Shown piece after piece: positions 17,111 through 28,640 of a DNA stretch of 64,000 nucleotides. The stretch's first letter is position 1; each line of letters opens with the position of its first letter. The position numbers and the translations under genes were made by a program. The stretch comes from Cyanophora paradoxa (lineage: Eukaryota > Glaucocystophyceae > Cyanophorales > Cyanophoraceae), in NCBI GenBank assembly GCA_004431415.1, contig QPMI01000441.1, positions 1 through 64,000 of the forward strand, read 5' to 3'. The notes below the pieces were generated by a model. It was not told the origin of the DNA, searched no databases, and saw only the letters and a list, made by a program, of their open reading frames with translations.

Positions 17111-19279
17111 AATTCTCGTTGTTAGAATTAGCGATAGCGCGCTTCTTACACGTGCACCTTGATCAGCTACAGGAGCACGAGATGATCATGAATATGGACC
17201 AGGATCCCGCGCCATGCGACGCCCTCGAAGCGATGCCCGGCACCTTGATCGAGAAGGTAATCATATATAAACGCTTCGTTACAATCACCGCTGCTAGGCT
17301 AGATCTGCTGCACTTGCTGCTCGTGTTCTGCGCGCAGCTGATGCCGCCAACCCTCAGGGGACGTACGAGCTCCCATTCTCGTACGTATATATGCGCCGCG
17401 GCGCGTTTCTTGCGCACTAGAGGCATTTGTGGTGTATATATGCGTATACGTACGCGGCCGTGACTGTCGACGTCACAGGGAGGTGGGAAAGATCCGGTCC
17501 TCGGGCTCAGAGGAGGTGTGTCCATGCGCGCTTCCATGAAACCGTTGAACGCTTCGGATCTAGACAGCCGCCTGCGTCTTCTATAGCTAATAACGCCCTG
17601 GCCGCTCCTGAACTAACCGGCCCTCTCATCTGCAGTACCACGGCTCGGGCGCGTACAAGCTCCCCGCGACCTTGACTCAAACTTACACGTGCGTATATAT
17701 TATGGTAGCTATAGCCAGATTTAGACTTTGCCAAAAGTTGAGACGACCGATTGCAACTGCATATGCCCTGTACCTATCCATCCTGTGTCCCACATGCATA
17801 TGCATGTGCTACACGTGCACAGCGATAGGTCTTCGTATATATATTCGAAATCGCGGGATTCCGGTACCCCGGAAAATTGCGCGAAGGCCCGCGGGCGAGT
17901 AAGCCGGCGCAGTGGGGCTTCCCCAACGAGGGTGCCTGCCAGCACTGCACGTGGCCGGTCCCAAAACTCGCGGCGCCGACGCCCAACGACCAGCACGGCC
18001 CGAACGCGCAAAGTAGGTCCGCCGGGCGGGCAACGACAGCCGCAGCGACACCACAGACATCTAGAAGAGCAGCTGCGCCCCTGTTGGCGCCGCGACTCGC
18101 GCCAGCTCCCGCGGTAACGTGTTTAAACGGGCCGGTCCCCGCCGCCTTCTCCTGCCACTCCGAGCGCGCCCGAGAGACGCCACACAACATCTAGAGCCAA
18201 CATACGCTCGTTTAAGCTCCCGTCCTCGCTCCGCCCGCCTTCCCGCCAACGCATGCCACCCGCGCATGCGCGGCTCGCCTGAGCTCACGCCCACAGCGCA
18301 CGACGCACAACTCGACTCGACTCCGCGCAGTCGGACGCGCGGCTCCGCCAACGCACCCGGCTCCGCTGCCGCCGATCATGCGGGACCCTCCCCGCGCCCG
18401 TCGCTCACGCCCTCCGCCCGCGCCCCTCCTCTATGAACTCTGACGCCGGCCCCGTACGGCCACAGAGCACGCCGGCGCCGGCGGCCCGTGCGCGGGGCCG
18501 CCCACGCCAGCACGACACTCAAGAACCACGGGGCCGCGTCCCCCCGCTCACTTGGCTCTCCGTGACGCGTGCGCGACGCTCGCAGGCCTCTGGCGGGACG
18601 CGGAGCAAGCGCCCCAAGACGCGGCGGTGGACAGAGCCCCGAGCTGTGATGCCGCCTCTGCTGGCGCCGCTGGCGCCGGCATGCAAGCCGACGACCCCTA
18701 CGTATACCCGGGCGCATGAGCACTCAAACGCTCGCCCAGCTACCACCGCGGGGTCTGAGCCAGACGGCGCTCGCCTGCCTCAGGGCCCGGCCTCGCCGGG
18801 ACCCGCCCTCGTGGGGTCCGAGCCTGATGGCGCTCGCCCACCATCGGACCCGGAATCCCCGGGCTCCGTCGAAGACTTCCCAGCGGCGGGCAGTGCGTCC
18901 CCGGCGGTCGCTGCCAGGCCCCGCGCCGCCCGCCCCTCATGCCCGCCGGTCCCCCTCCCACGAGGCGACTGGTCCCCTTGACACCCCCCCGGGCCCGCGA
19001 TGCAAGCCTCCTATACGGTCGGCGAGCTTGAGGGGCGCCTGCGATATCGATATACACACGAATAAGTCGGCCCCCGTCTGCTTTGGGATGCCCTTAAAAG
19101 CGTGGCCCCCTAGTGGAGCAATTCGAAAGATTTTAACTGCACGAGGGAGCTGGGCACCCTCGCTCGAGCTCGAACTTGCATGCCAGTGCACAGGCCTGTA
19201 GCAGCCATTATGCAAATCTCTCAGAGTCTAAACGTTTAACAAGAGAACTAGGACAGGGTCCGCGTACGGTATATATATA
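17111..19279. other. Host stretch with possible exons, no gene resolved
   Basis: A plausible plus-strand exon lies at about 17155-17255 (LDQLQEHEMIMNMDQDP, then GTLIEK before a GTAATC donor). Further downstream, many overlapping GC-rich frames are open on both strands, and none shows a recognisable domain. I cannot decide a gene model. It may include upstream exons of the gene ending at 19671. Confidence 0.3.
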
Positions 19280-19282
19280 CTG

Positions 19283-19429
19283 CATGCGGACATCACCGCC
19301 CAGTCCCGCAAGCGCGCGATTGAGCGCTTCGGCCCCGACGCCGTCAAGAAGCGCAAGGGCGGTGCCGCCGCCCCCGCCCCCGCCGCCGCAGCCGCCGCGG
19401 CCGCCCCCGCTGCTGCCGCCAACGCCGCC

Positions 19430-19471
<42 letters not shown>

Positions 19472-19671
19472 CCGGCGCCGGCCGCCGCTCCCGCGCCCGC
19501 CCCGGGCCCGGCCCCCGCCCCCGGCCCCGGCCGGCCACCATCTCGCTCACCAACTACCAGGCGGCCCAGCGCGTGCTTGCCGAGCTCACCTCGGCCCTCG
19601 GGGGCCCCGCCGCCATCGAGGCCCTCCTGGCCGGCCGCCGGGCGGCCGCCGCCGACAACGCGGCAGCGTAG
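19283..19671 (+). CDS. 3' part of an Ala/Pro-rich protein gene
   Basis: Reads ADITAQSRKRAIERFGPDAVKKRKGG, then a long Ala/Pro tract, then TISLTNYQAAQRVLAEL and a stop at 19669-19671. The two conserved-looking ends lie in different frames, so a short intron or an indel lies in the GCC-repeat tract (19370-19530). The basic first half and helical end suggest a nuclear or ribosome-associated protein, but I do not recognise the family. Confidence 0.4.
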
Positions 19672-20589
19672 ACCTCCCCTCTCTTTTTGATCTCAAAGGC
19701 CTCGGCCCCTTTACCCTTTCGGCCTCAGTTTTCTTTTCACCTTTCTCTCTTTACAATCCGCGGTAGCATGACTGCCGAAGAAGGGGGCTTCTTGACGAGC
19801 CCACCACCCCCTCTCTCTGAGTTAGATAGCTCCATGAAGCAATGTCACCTCCCTACCCCCCCCCCGCGTATAGTCCTGCCCACTTGCGGGCCCCCCCCCC
19901 CCCCCCCCCCCTAAAGCTCTTCCCCTGGCCCCGAGGCTAGCGACAGACTAGCCCCACGGCCGGTACCCCCGCCACGCCCCTCTGTCCCCCGACTTCACTA
20001 GGGCGCCTACCCCGCCCGAAACCGACCGCCCCCGCAGCCCCTCCCGATAATGCCTCTTCCCAGGACCACATAACCCCCGCGCCCCACACGCAATAAAAAT
20101 AAGGGGGCGCGCCCGCTACCCTAGCCCGCGTCGCCCCCACCCCCCCCTCCCCACCCCTCTCACCCGCCCGATAAGACTGGCCCCCTCGGCGCCGAACTCC
20201 ACGCACCTACCGTAGTACACTCAAGAACACGACAAACGACCCCCTACCACGCCTCCCCCTACAAGAGAAACGCTCAGCCGTAGCGTCGAAGCGCCTATCC
20301 CTGTGTTCCGGCCTCAGGTTATGCTCTGACCCAGAGTTCGGCCATTTCCGAACCGGTAGTGCGTACGATAATGTTACTGAACAAATACAATCGCCACCGC
20401 CCTTGATATGGGCTTTGTGAAAAAATATTCGAAATCGCGCCTACGCGTATATATACTTATATATATATATATCGAGCGACATATATATGGATGATCTTGA
20501 TTTGCGTCAATGCTGCGCGTCGACGTGCGAATGAGCTATGCATATGCTTGATGCGTGCGACACGCATCGATATCGGATCCCGAGCGCAG
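19672..20589. other. Intergenic stretch with C homopolymers and AT microsatellite
   Basis: No gene recognised. It holds a C10 run near 19856, a pure C21 run at 19891-19911, a C-rich region to 20170 and an alternating TA stretch around 20443-20490. The 5' exons of the next gene may begin in its last 100 bases. Confidence 0.45.
19891..19911 (+). repeat. C21 homopolymer
   Basis: Twenty-one consecutive C bases, outside any recognised exon. Similar tracts elsewhere in the window lie in introns. Confidence 0.85.
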
Positions 20590-23500
20590 GTACTCCGATC
20601 AGTTCAAGGAGGCGAGGACCCTCGAGGAAATCGACTCGGTGACGGAGACTGGTGCCAGGGTGCGTCCGCTAAGCTAAGGCGAGCCCGCGTTAAGCTCATG
20701 ATCATGCATATATTATATGATCCTGTATCTGAACAATCGTCGACGTCCGCAGGTAACTTCGTGCTCCGTCAGATCGTGAGACCCCAGAAAGTCTTGTACG
20801 GGGAGTTCACGAAAATTGCAGCCGGGTGCGATGCGCAGCCACGCGCACATGAACTTCAAATATAATTATAGATTCTCGCATCTAGCTAGCCGCTGAGCCG
20901 TGATCATGATCATGATTCACAAGAGCGAATCTTTCTGCTTTCTCTTAATGGGCTCTTACCCGTCATGTCAAATGCGTGTAGGTCGCCGGAGGAGAACCAG
21001 TCGCCCGGTGCGTCATCTGCGCATGCAGATCGCGAGCTGTCGCAGTGTATGCGCGTCTGATCTCGATGCGGCAGCCCCGGACGCGGTGCAGTGGACGCGG
21101 GACCCCGCCTCCGAATCCTATGTGGGAGCGGGAATCCCCCAGCAAGGCCCTCGCATTCCGGATGGGCCTCGCGTGCCGGTGGAAGGCCCCGCGGGCCAGT
21201 GGGCGCCGATCGCGCCGCCCCTCGTCAAAGCCAGCAACGCTTCCATCAGCGTCGCCGAGCCGGTCCAGGCGTGCGGCGACAAGCCCTGGTGAACATCTCC
21301 AGGCAGTGCCCTGTCCGGGCTTCCTAAAGCTTCATCGTTTAAGGCGATTGCGCATGCGCAGCTTCCAGTCGCATCTGGCATCACTCGCGGTGGAGAGCGG
21401 GGCGCCGATGGTGCATGTAGGGGCAGCAGACAGCACTGTCCAAGTGGAGCTGGCTGCCAATAACATCCTGCTCCAAGCTCTTGAACTTAATGTGCGCCGC
21501 AGCCTGCGCGTTCCCAGCTTGCGATTCCGCCGATTTCATGCGTAAAACGTCCGACGCAAGCAGGAGTCGTCTGACGCTCCGAAGAAAGAGCTGCTTCTCT
21601 CCGGGGACGCGCTCGTCAAGGTGTGATTCTATTCGCATTGGTGTGATTCTTATGTGTGTGAGGGCGGCTGAGAAGCTCGCAGGACGTCGGCCTGATCCCT
21701 TACACACTCCATTACAACTTGTCCAAGAATTCGCATGAGTCACGCGTGCTCGAGGAGAAAGGTGATTCATGCTTAGAAGTTATTTCAATACTCTTAGCTA
21801 TAGATCTCAGACGGGCCAGCCGTTAGAGCCCCCTTTCACGCGCGATAGCTTCCTGTCGAAATCATTCCGTAATAAGTGCCTGAACGAGTTTGCGGCTCGC
21901 AATTACAGGAACGTTCTCCGAAACACTGGTGTGTGCATGCGTCCCCGACCCGGGCCCGCGCGTTTGATTTTGTTTTCTTCGACCTCGCAGTCTGTCGAGG
22001 TCAACGGCCAAGGCACCTACATGTACTCGCACGGCGGCCTCTACGTCGGCGATTACGCCAAGCCCGGTCTCGAGGCGAGCGAACGACTTCAGATAAATTC
22101 AAACATGTGGTCAGAGAGACCGTCGGACGATCAGATGTGCTAACCAGACGGCGAGCTCAGGTCGGAACGTACGAGATCTATGCCCGCGACGTCAAGTCCT
22201 CAGCCGTCGAAACGCCGGTGCACTCATCGGAAAATGTGGACCCTAACCAGGTACGCTCACGCTCGCAACTGCAAACTTGTAGTTTAGGGTCTTCCGATAT
22301 CCAGCTGGATATCGCTCCTCGAAAGCTCGTCGCTGATGCAGTGCATATCCATGCTCTGCACGCAGGAGCAACTGCCCCGTGGCACCCTCAATCCGGCTGG
22401 GGACCCCATCATCACCCCGGACGGCGAGGCCACGGGCGACCGCGTGCGCATGCGCTGATCTGTCTGATCTCTCTCAGCTGAAATGCTGATGGACGGACCG
22501 GGTACCGGCACTATGTCACTCGCGCAGGTCCCCGCGTCGGAAGTTCTGGAGGCGTCGGACAGCACCGACCTGGAGCCGCGGCAGACAATCTCTGGGTCCG
22601 CGATCCGCTTTGCTATCCGATGTCCCTGCTTGACGCTACACTGTCCACGCTGCCGGCAGGGATCTGAAGCTCATTCCCGAGTTCAAATCGGACTCGATTC
22701 CAGGGCCCAAATCATGCCCCACGGTTCGCTTACGCGCTTCTCGCTTCGCTAAATTGAAGTGCTACAAGAAGAACATGCATATGCTTTCTCACGGCAAACT
22801 TCGTTTGTCTGTGTCATCGCAGGGAGAGTGCCTGGACGTCCAGGCCCCCATCCACAACGCTACGGACTTTCTCAAAACCGCCTGCGAGTGCGTTTCGCAT
22901 ACTTTAAACCTCACGCACAAATATATATATAGCATACATTTGCATATATACGATTTATAAACCAGCGTCGAGGTTCAAATTCGAATTCAGGGCCAGACGT
23001 TGAGATCGCGCGCGCGTGCGGTTTCGCAGCAGCGAGTCGGCCACCTGCGAAGTGCCCGTGGGCTTGAAGTGCCCGCTTGCGAACGCACAGCAGCTGATTC
23101 ACTGCGACGACCTGCTGCGAAACTTCGAAGCCCAAGGCATAGCCAACGATTTCGACGGATACCGGTGCGTACAAGTCTATATACAGCTCGATTCCAAATC
23201 AGAAGTCATCCGTGTGTTAGCTGCATGCACTTGGGTGCACGCACCCGTGTTCGATCCGTAGGCTGATCGAACTTGGCCTCAGGTATATGCTCACGAAGAT
23301 TATGCAAAGTACGAAGGAGATCCCAGAGCAGTTCGCGTTCTCCGGCAAGGAGGCAATCTGGGACACCCTGTTCGGCTATATGACGGCGGAGATGCCGAGC
23401 GACCTTATCTGGTCTAATGTTGTGAACAAGACCATGACGGAGAAGGACGTGCAAGCCGCCGTCGCCAAGTTCGATGCGGCCGGCGACAACGATGGGATGC

Positions 23501-24198
23501 TGGACAAGAGCGAGTTCCTGGCGTGCCACGAGCCCGTCATGTCTACATTCAACCCGAACTCGACCGAGGTGCTTGAGATACAAGGCTATATAGCTCGCTA
23601 GAGACCGATGCACGTGCAAGTGCACGTGCAAGCGTACATATATCAAACTTCTCTTTTTCCGCAGCTCACATACAGCGACGACCCTGCAGCGGTGCGTATG
23701 CGCATGTTCTTCATTTCTATCGTTTTCAGCCCAGAACAGCATGTATACCGCCTTCCTTCTAGATATAATCCCATTCAAACTTGACTTCCATGATTGTCAC
23801 TCGGCCGCGGGGTCCCTGAACGTGCGCGCGATCGCAGGATCGTGAGTACGAAATGCAACAGCAGAAGGTGGAGATGTTCAAGAAAATGTTCGGGGAAGAT
23901 TACATGTTGTATATGGATCGTTATTTCGTGCGCATATGCATATGCATGGGCCACTTTAAATTCTCATAATTATAACTTGACATGGGGCGCGAGCTCGAGG
24001 GCGCGAACCCCTCTGTACAGTGTCCCGCTAGCGCTACCCCAGCCGGCCGACCCCGACGCCTGTGTCGCCGGGCAGGTGGAGGAGCCGTCCGACTTCGAGG
24101 CGGCGGAGGTCGAGTTTGCTGAGAATGCTGCCGCCGACGAGGCCGCCGCCTCCGCTGCCGAAGTCGCCTGCGCGGACGAGCAGTGCCTGGCTTCTTGA
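20590..24198 (+). CDS. Many-exon MORN/EF-hand protein
   Basis: At least 13 short exons. Examples: 20590-20659 (YSDQFKEARTLEEIDSVTE), 20753-20825 (NFVLRQIVRPQKVLYGEF), about 21990-22072 (GQGTYMYSHGGLYVGDY, a MORN repeat), about 23035-23163 (CDDLLRNFEAQGIANDF), about 23284-23580, and a last exon of about 50 acidic residues ending CADEQCLAS and TGA at 24196-24198. The long exon has a calcium-binding EF-hand loop, DAAGDNDGMLDKSEF, with acidic residues at positions 1, 5 (Asn/Asp) and 12 (Glu). Donors read GTGCG or GTACG and acceptors CGCAG. Likely a calcium-responsive, membrane- or cytoskeleton-associated protein. The start is not identified; there may be exons before 20590. Confidence 0.6.
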
Positions 24199-24649
24199 TC
24201 CCTCGCATCGCGTCCACGACTGTGCATCGCGATCACTTGCACGGGATCTGTCTCGGTCCTTGAGCAGTCGAATCATTGAATTCGCAGTTAAATATGCATC
24301 TACCCACTTGAGAATCCGAATCTCTCGACACATATATACGTGTCCCGATCCAGCATTAATATTAGCAATCGCAGCCTGGCGAGCCAATTCTCGGCGCGCA
24401 TGCATTGTCACGCTTAAGATCGCCTGCCAGCTGAAGGCTGAGGCCCTTCCGTTTGGCTCGGAGATCTAGATCGATATCTACATACATGATTTCGATCTAG
24501 ATACATGTAGATACTTTGACTAGTGATAAATGAACGCTGTATCAAAATAACGCGCCGAAGTCTTTAGATACCGCGTTAATTGATAAACGTACCGCGCTAT
24601 AGCTATATAGCTAACTCCCTGCTGCGATGTCGCCCATACATTACACTCC
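24199..24649. other. Intergenic stretch, no gene seen
   Basis: Moderately AT-rich, with GATCTAGATC-type palindromic words around 24463-24500. No coding signal recognised. It may contain the promoter of the downstream LRR gene, but I see no defined motif. Confidence 0.45.
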
Positions 24650-27350
24650 CGCGGGAACCTCGCGATCGGCGCCCTCCCGCACCTCCGCAAGCTCGTCGCG
24701 GACGGAAACCCGATCTCCAAGGCCGACCTGCCCCCCGCCGCCCGCCGCACCACACTGGTGGCGGCGCATCCCCTTAATGATCAGCTCATCAAAACGCGCG
24801 CCGTCGTCAGCCGGCGCCGCCGGAGCTGGGGCGGCTGACGCGGCTGCGGATCGGACGCTCCTGCTGCGCGAGAACAAGTTTTTCATGATCAGCCTGCCCC
24901 GCGAGGTGGGTGCCCTGGTCACCCTGCGCGAGCTCCGCGTCTCGGGGAACGGCCTGCGGGCCCTGCCCCCCGAGCTCGGCCGGCTGCCCCAGCTGGAGCT
25001 CGAGGACCTGCACCTGTACCCCAACGGGCTCCTGCGGCTGCCCCCCGACTGCCGCGAGGGCGACCCGCCCGAGGCCCTCCTCGACTGCCTCCGCCCCCTC
25101 GCCGCCTCGCCCCATGCGCCGCGCCTCCGCCCCCGCCCCCGCCCTCGCCCGCCCCTCACCGCTCGCCGGCAGAGTCCTCCTCCGGCCCCTTCGGCTCCCG
25201 CCTCCTCGTGCGCGCCCCTTCCCTTCCCTCCCGGCGCGCTGGCCCCCACCCACGGCGAGCCGCCGACGTGGCGCCGGCGCAGGCAGCGCGGGCTGGGGCC
25301 GCTGGAGCTCGCCCCGAGGGGCTACCTGAACCTCGAGTGCCGCGGCCTGATCGAGTGGCCGGCGGCGCTGATCGAGGCGGCGGGGCCGGCCCGCCTCCGC
25401 CGCCTCGACCTCGACCGCAACAGCATCGCCGAGATCCCGCCGAGCGGCGAGCGCAGGCGGGGCGCTGGCACGCCTCGCGGGCCTGCAGAATTCGAAGCTG
25501 CACCTCGGGGCAACCACCTGCGCCTCCGCTCCCTCCGCAACCTCACCGTCGACGTCCACGGCAATCTCATCCAGGCGCGCGCACCCCCGTATTCCCCCCC
25601 CCTTCCCTCCCCCCCCTCCCCCCTCCCTCCCCCGACCCCCGCCCTCGCAGGCGCTGCCGCTCGGGCTGGCGCAGCTGCCGCGGCTGGTGTTCCTGGCGGC
25701 GCTGCCGAACCCGGTGCAGGAGCTGCCGGCGGCAGCGCTCGCGATCGCCATGGCCAGCGACGAGGCGCTCCTCCGCCACCTCCCGCAGCGTGCGCCACGC
25801 CGCCCCGCCGCTCCGCCGCCCCGCCTTTCCCTCCTTGAAAATATTTACGCCTGCGGCAGTGTCCGACGAGCCGAGCGACGAGGCCGCCGCGCCCGCCGGC
25901 GGTCCGCCGCGCGAGGCCGGCACCGGCGGCGCGGAAAAGGAGCGGTCGCTCTCCGCCCGCCCCGCCCGCCACCGACGCCCTCGCCGCGCGGGAGGCGGGC
26001 GGGGCGGAGGGGACGCCCCGCAGGCGCCCCCAGCCCCGTCACCGTGCGAGGTGGTGCCGCCGCTGGATCCCGAGCCGGCAGAGGCGGCAGGAAAGGCCCC
26101 GCCGGAGACGCCGAGAGCAGCGGCCGAGGCGGCCCTAGCGGCGCTGCCGCTAACGCCGCCGGAATTCAAAACGGCGCGGATGCCGCCGGCCCGCCGCTGA
26201 CACCGACTCCGGGGGCGGGGCCAGCCCGCCCCGCCGGCCTCGCCGCCATGTCCGTCGACGACGTCGCCGTGTGGCTCCAGTGCGCGCCGGCCGCCTCTCC
26301 CGCCCCGCCCGGCCGTGCCGACGGGGCCGGGGCTGCAGGCGGGCGGGCTTCGGGGCGCTGGAGGGGGCCTTCCGCGCGAACTTCGAGCGGCGCGAGGCCG
26401 CCGGCCTTTCCCTGTGGTGCCGGCCTTCCGGCGGTACGTATACGTCGAGCGGCGCGAGGCCGCCGGCCTTTCCCTGTGGTGCCGGCGCCGCCCCCGCCCC
26501 GCCCGCCCGCCCCGCCGCGGCCCGAGCGGGCGGGCGCCGCGCGCGGCAGGGTGGACCGGGAGCTCAAGGCCGGCCAGCAGCGGCTGGAGGGCATCGCGGT
26601 GCGCCCCCGCTCCTCCCAGCCCGCGGCCCGGCCCCCTCGAACCGCCCTCGGCGTCGACGCGGGAGACGCCGGCGCAGGAGGCGGACGGCGTCTCAGCAGA
26701 CGTACGTCTGCTTCCTCTCGGCCAGCTACCTGGCCAGCAAGAACTGCGACGACGAGATGCAGGCGCGCTGAGGGCCAGTCGGCCCGGCCCGCGGCTCCGA
26801 CCGCGATCGCGGCCCGGCCCGGCCTGACCGAAGTCGGCGTCGCGCTGCGCAGTACGCGCACCTCAAGCTGCGCATCCCGAAGGTATCCGTCTGGCTCTGC
26901 GACCCCGCCTCCCCGGGGCTCAAGATGAAGAGGGCGCGCCGCCGTCTCCCCCCCCCCCCCCCCCCCCCCCTCCTCTTCCCCCGTTTTCGAGGCGGACCTC
27001 TGAGTAAATGGCGGGGGCAGGACTACGAAGTGATGCTGGCGGGGCTGACGCACACGGCGCAGCTGGGCCCCGAGGCGCCCCACGTCGACGCTGCCTGCCG
27101 CGCCCTCGCCGACGGCCTCCGGTCCGCCCGCCCCGCCCCCACCCCGGCCCGCCCTCCGGGCCTCCGCCTCAGGGGCTTGCGGTCGCTTGCGGACCAAACG
27201 CTTGCCGGCGCTCGCGCACAGGGCGTTCGGGCTCCCGGGACCCCGCGCCGCCCCGCACGGTGGCCGTGGGCCGCACCACGGACCGGCGACGCCTTGAAAG
27301 TTGAAACGACTTGGCGAGGCGATGGATTCGCTGACCACGCCCAATACTAA
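24650..27350 (+). CDS. LRR-SAM-TIR protein
   Basis: Intron-containing plus-strand gene. LRR units: LPHLRKLVADGNPISKADL (about 24685), LVTLRELRVSGNGLRALPP (about 24915), LEDLHLYPNGLLRLPP (about 25000), LRRLDLDRNSIAEIPP (about 25400), LPRLVFLAALPNPVQELP (about 25675). A SAM-like start MSVDDVAVWLQ is at about 26248. Then come TIR-like segments: TYVCFLSASYLASKNCDDEM (about 26700), YAHLKLRIPKVSVWLCDPAS (about 26853) and DYEVMLAGLTHTAQLG (about 27020). The Ser-x-Tyr-x-x-Ser-x-x-Cys-x-x-Glu pattern is the usual core of TIR domains. Such proteins act in innate immune or cell-death signalling, some by cleaving NAD; whether this one is catalytic cannot be seen because the exon with the expected Glu is uncertain. 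The LRR part is duplicated at 14265-14790. A C23 tract lies in one intron. Confidence 0.6.
26383..26485. repeat. 41-bp direct duplication inside the SAM-TIR region
   Basis: The 41 bases at 26383-26423 are repeated at 26445-26485, separated by 21 bases containing TACGTATACGT. Both copies encode SGARPPAFPCGAG or, in the other frame, ERREAAGLSLWCR. It is a local tandem duplication that can disturb the reading frame or a splice site. Confidence 0.75.
26948..26970 (+). repeat. C23 homopolymer in an intron
   Basis: Twenty-three C bases between two TIR-region exons, followed by TCCTCTTCCCCCG. Together they form an extreme polypyrimidine tract. Confidence 0.8.
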
Positions 27351-27570
27351 TAATTGGATAATAAACGCTGCACAGTGGGGCGGCCTGCGCCGCTGCGCAG
27401 ATCTTATATATAAATGCATATGCCGGGCGCGGGCCCGCGACCGCAATTCCGAATTTCGAAATCGATCGGGATTAACATTCCGGATTTCCGACTATATCAC
27501 CTATTCCGGATTTCCGGATTTCCGGATTTCCGACTATATACTAATATATAATCATATACTATAGCTAATA

Positions 27571-27809
27571 CTGTAAACGTAGAAATGTTCGTCGAGACTA
27601 AATTTCGACAAAACCCGAAAATCGTGACGAAAATATGGTTCGACAGCATCAAATTTTCGTCAGCCCCGCGACTCCGCCATAGAAGGGTCAGCCGTTAGTA
27701 CCCCTGTCCATACAAAATTTCAGTTCAAGAGTATCAAATATTCGTCAAAGTGCAGGGCTGACGAATATAGACGAAATAAAGACGCTGTCGAAGATTCCTA
27801 CGTTTACAG
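27571..27809. mobile_element. TA-flanked MITE, copy 1 (239 bp)
   Basis: Inverted ends CTGTAAACGTAG and CTACGTTTACAG are flanked by TA on both sides (27569-27570 and 27810-27811), as for Tc1/mariner-type target sites. The interior contains AAATCGTGACGAAAATATGG and GACGAA words and no ORF. A 274-bp relative is at 55411-55684. Confidence 0.8.
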
Positions 27810-27811
27810 TA

Positions 27812-28119
27812 TACTGTAACTACTAGTAGTCTGTAAGGCGAGAATGTTAGACCGTATATATGCCCTGCAGTGCCGCGGCCCGCGGCCCCGCGGGTCGAAT
27901 TCGCTTGCCAACGTTAACGTTAACAATGCCAAGTTGAATATTACTGGTGTTAACGTTAAACATGAATCGGATGGAGGCCCATCAGTGGGCCATCACGGCA
28001 TTTTGAGGGCTAGATCTAGTCTCATCTACTAGTACTCCGTACTAGACTCAACTAGAGTCTCAGTAGTACTGGTAGATCTGGAGTTCGCCGGCCTATACCG
28101 CCATAATACCGGGTAGCTA
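27812..28119. other. Intergenic stretch, no gene seen
   Basis: Short palindrome-rich words (AACGTTAACGTTAAC; repeated ACTAGTACT near 28029-28065) without a coding signal. It ends at the border of the GGCC-rich repeat. Confidence 0.45.
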
Positions 28120-28640
28120 GGCCTAGGCCTCCGAGGCTCCGAGTAGGGCACTGGCCAGCGGCCCGGCCGAACAGCTGGCTGGCTGGTTTTGGACTTTTAG
28201 GCTGGCCCAGCCGGCCTAGCCGCCCGATTTGTTGACCAGCCGGGCCAGCCTTTTTCGGCTTTATCGGGCGACCAGCCGGTCGGCGACACTGGCTGGGGGG
28301 TCGGCTCCAGGCTAGGAGTGGGGCTTGAGGGGTGGCTTGATAAGATCAATAGCTAATATTCTTAACTGTGCATAATAAAACAGTTACAAAAGCGTTCCCA
28401 AGACACCGATTTCATTTAAGAACGTGGGCTCTGCGGCTGGTCGTCTGGCCAGCTGGCCTAGCCGAGTCTTCGGCTCCTAGCTGGAGGCTGGTTGCCAGCT
28501 GGCCGGCCAAGTTTTCGCTGGAAGCTGGCGGCCAGCCCCGGGCCGCTGGCAAGGCTTCGTCGACTTGGGCTGGCCCGCTGGCCAGAGGGAGACCTGGCTG
28601 GCCAGTGCCCTAGCTCCGAGGCTCCTGGCAGGCTCGGATG
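28120..28640. repeat. GGCC-rich dispersed repeat, copy 2
   Basis: Diverged relative of 15130-15660, with the same GTGGGGCTTGAGGGG segment, a GCTGGCGGCCAGCCCC block and many CTGGCC words in the same order. No protein recognised. The shared order over 500 bp suggests an old transposable element family. Confidence 0.5.

Noticed and set aside
17800-19050. Several overlapping GC-rich ORFs of 100-180 codons on both strands
   Set aside because: They are open only because stop codons are rare at this base composition; none shows a domain, conserved pattern or codon signal.
24627-25838. 403-codon uninterrupted plus-strand ORF in the LRR gene
   Set aside because: Clear LRR sequence changes frame several times along it, so the long frame crosses introns and is a GC effect.
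25567-27446. Long minus-strand ORFs opposite the LRR-SAM-TIR gene
   Set aside because: They are Arg/Gly/Ala/Pro-rich antisense frames without any conserved motif.
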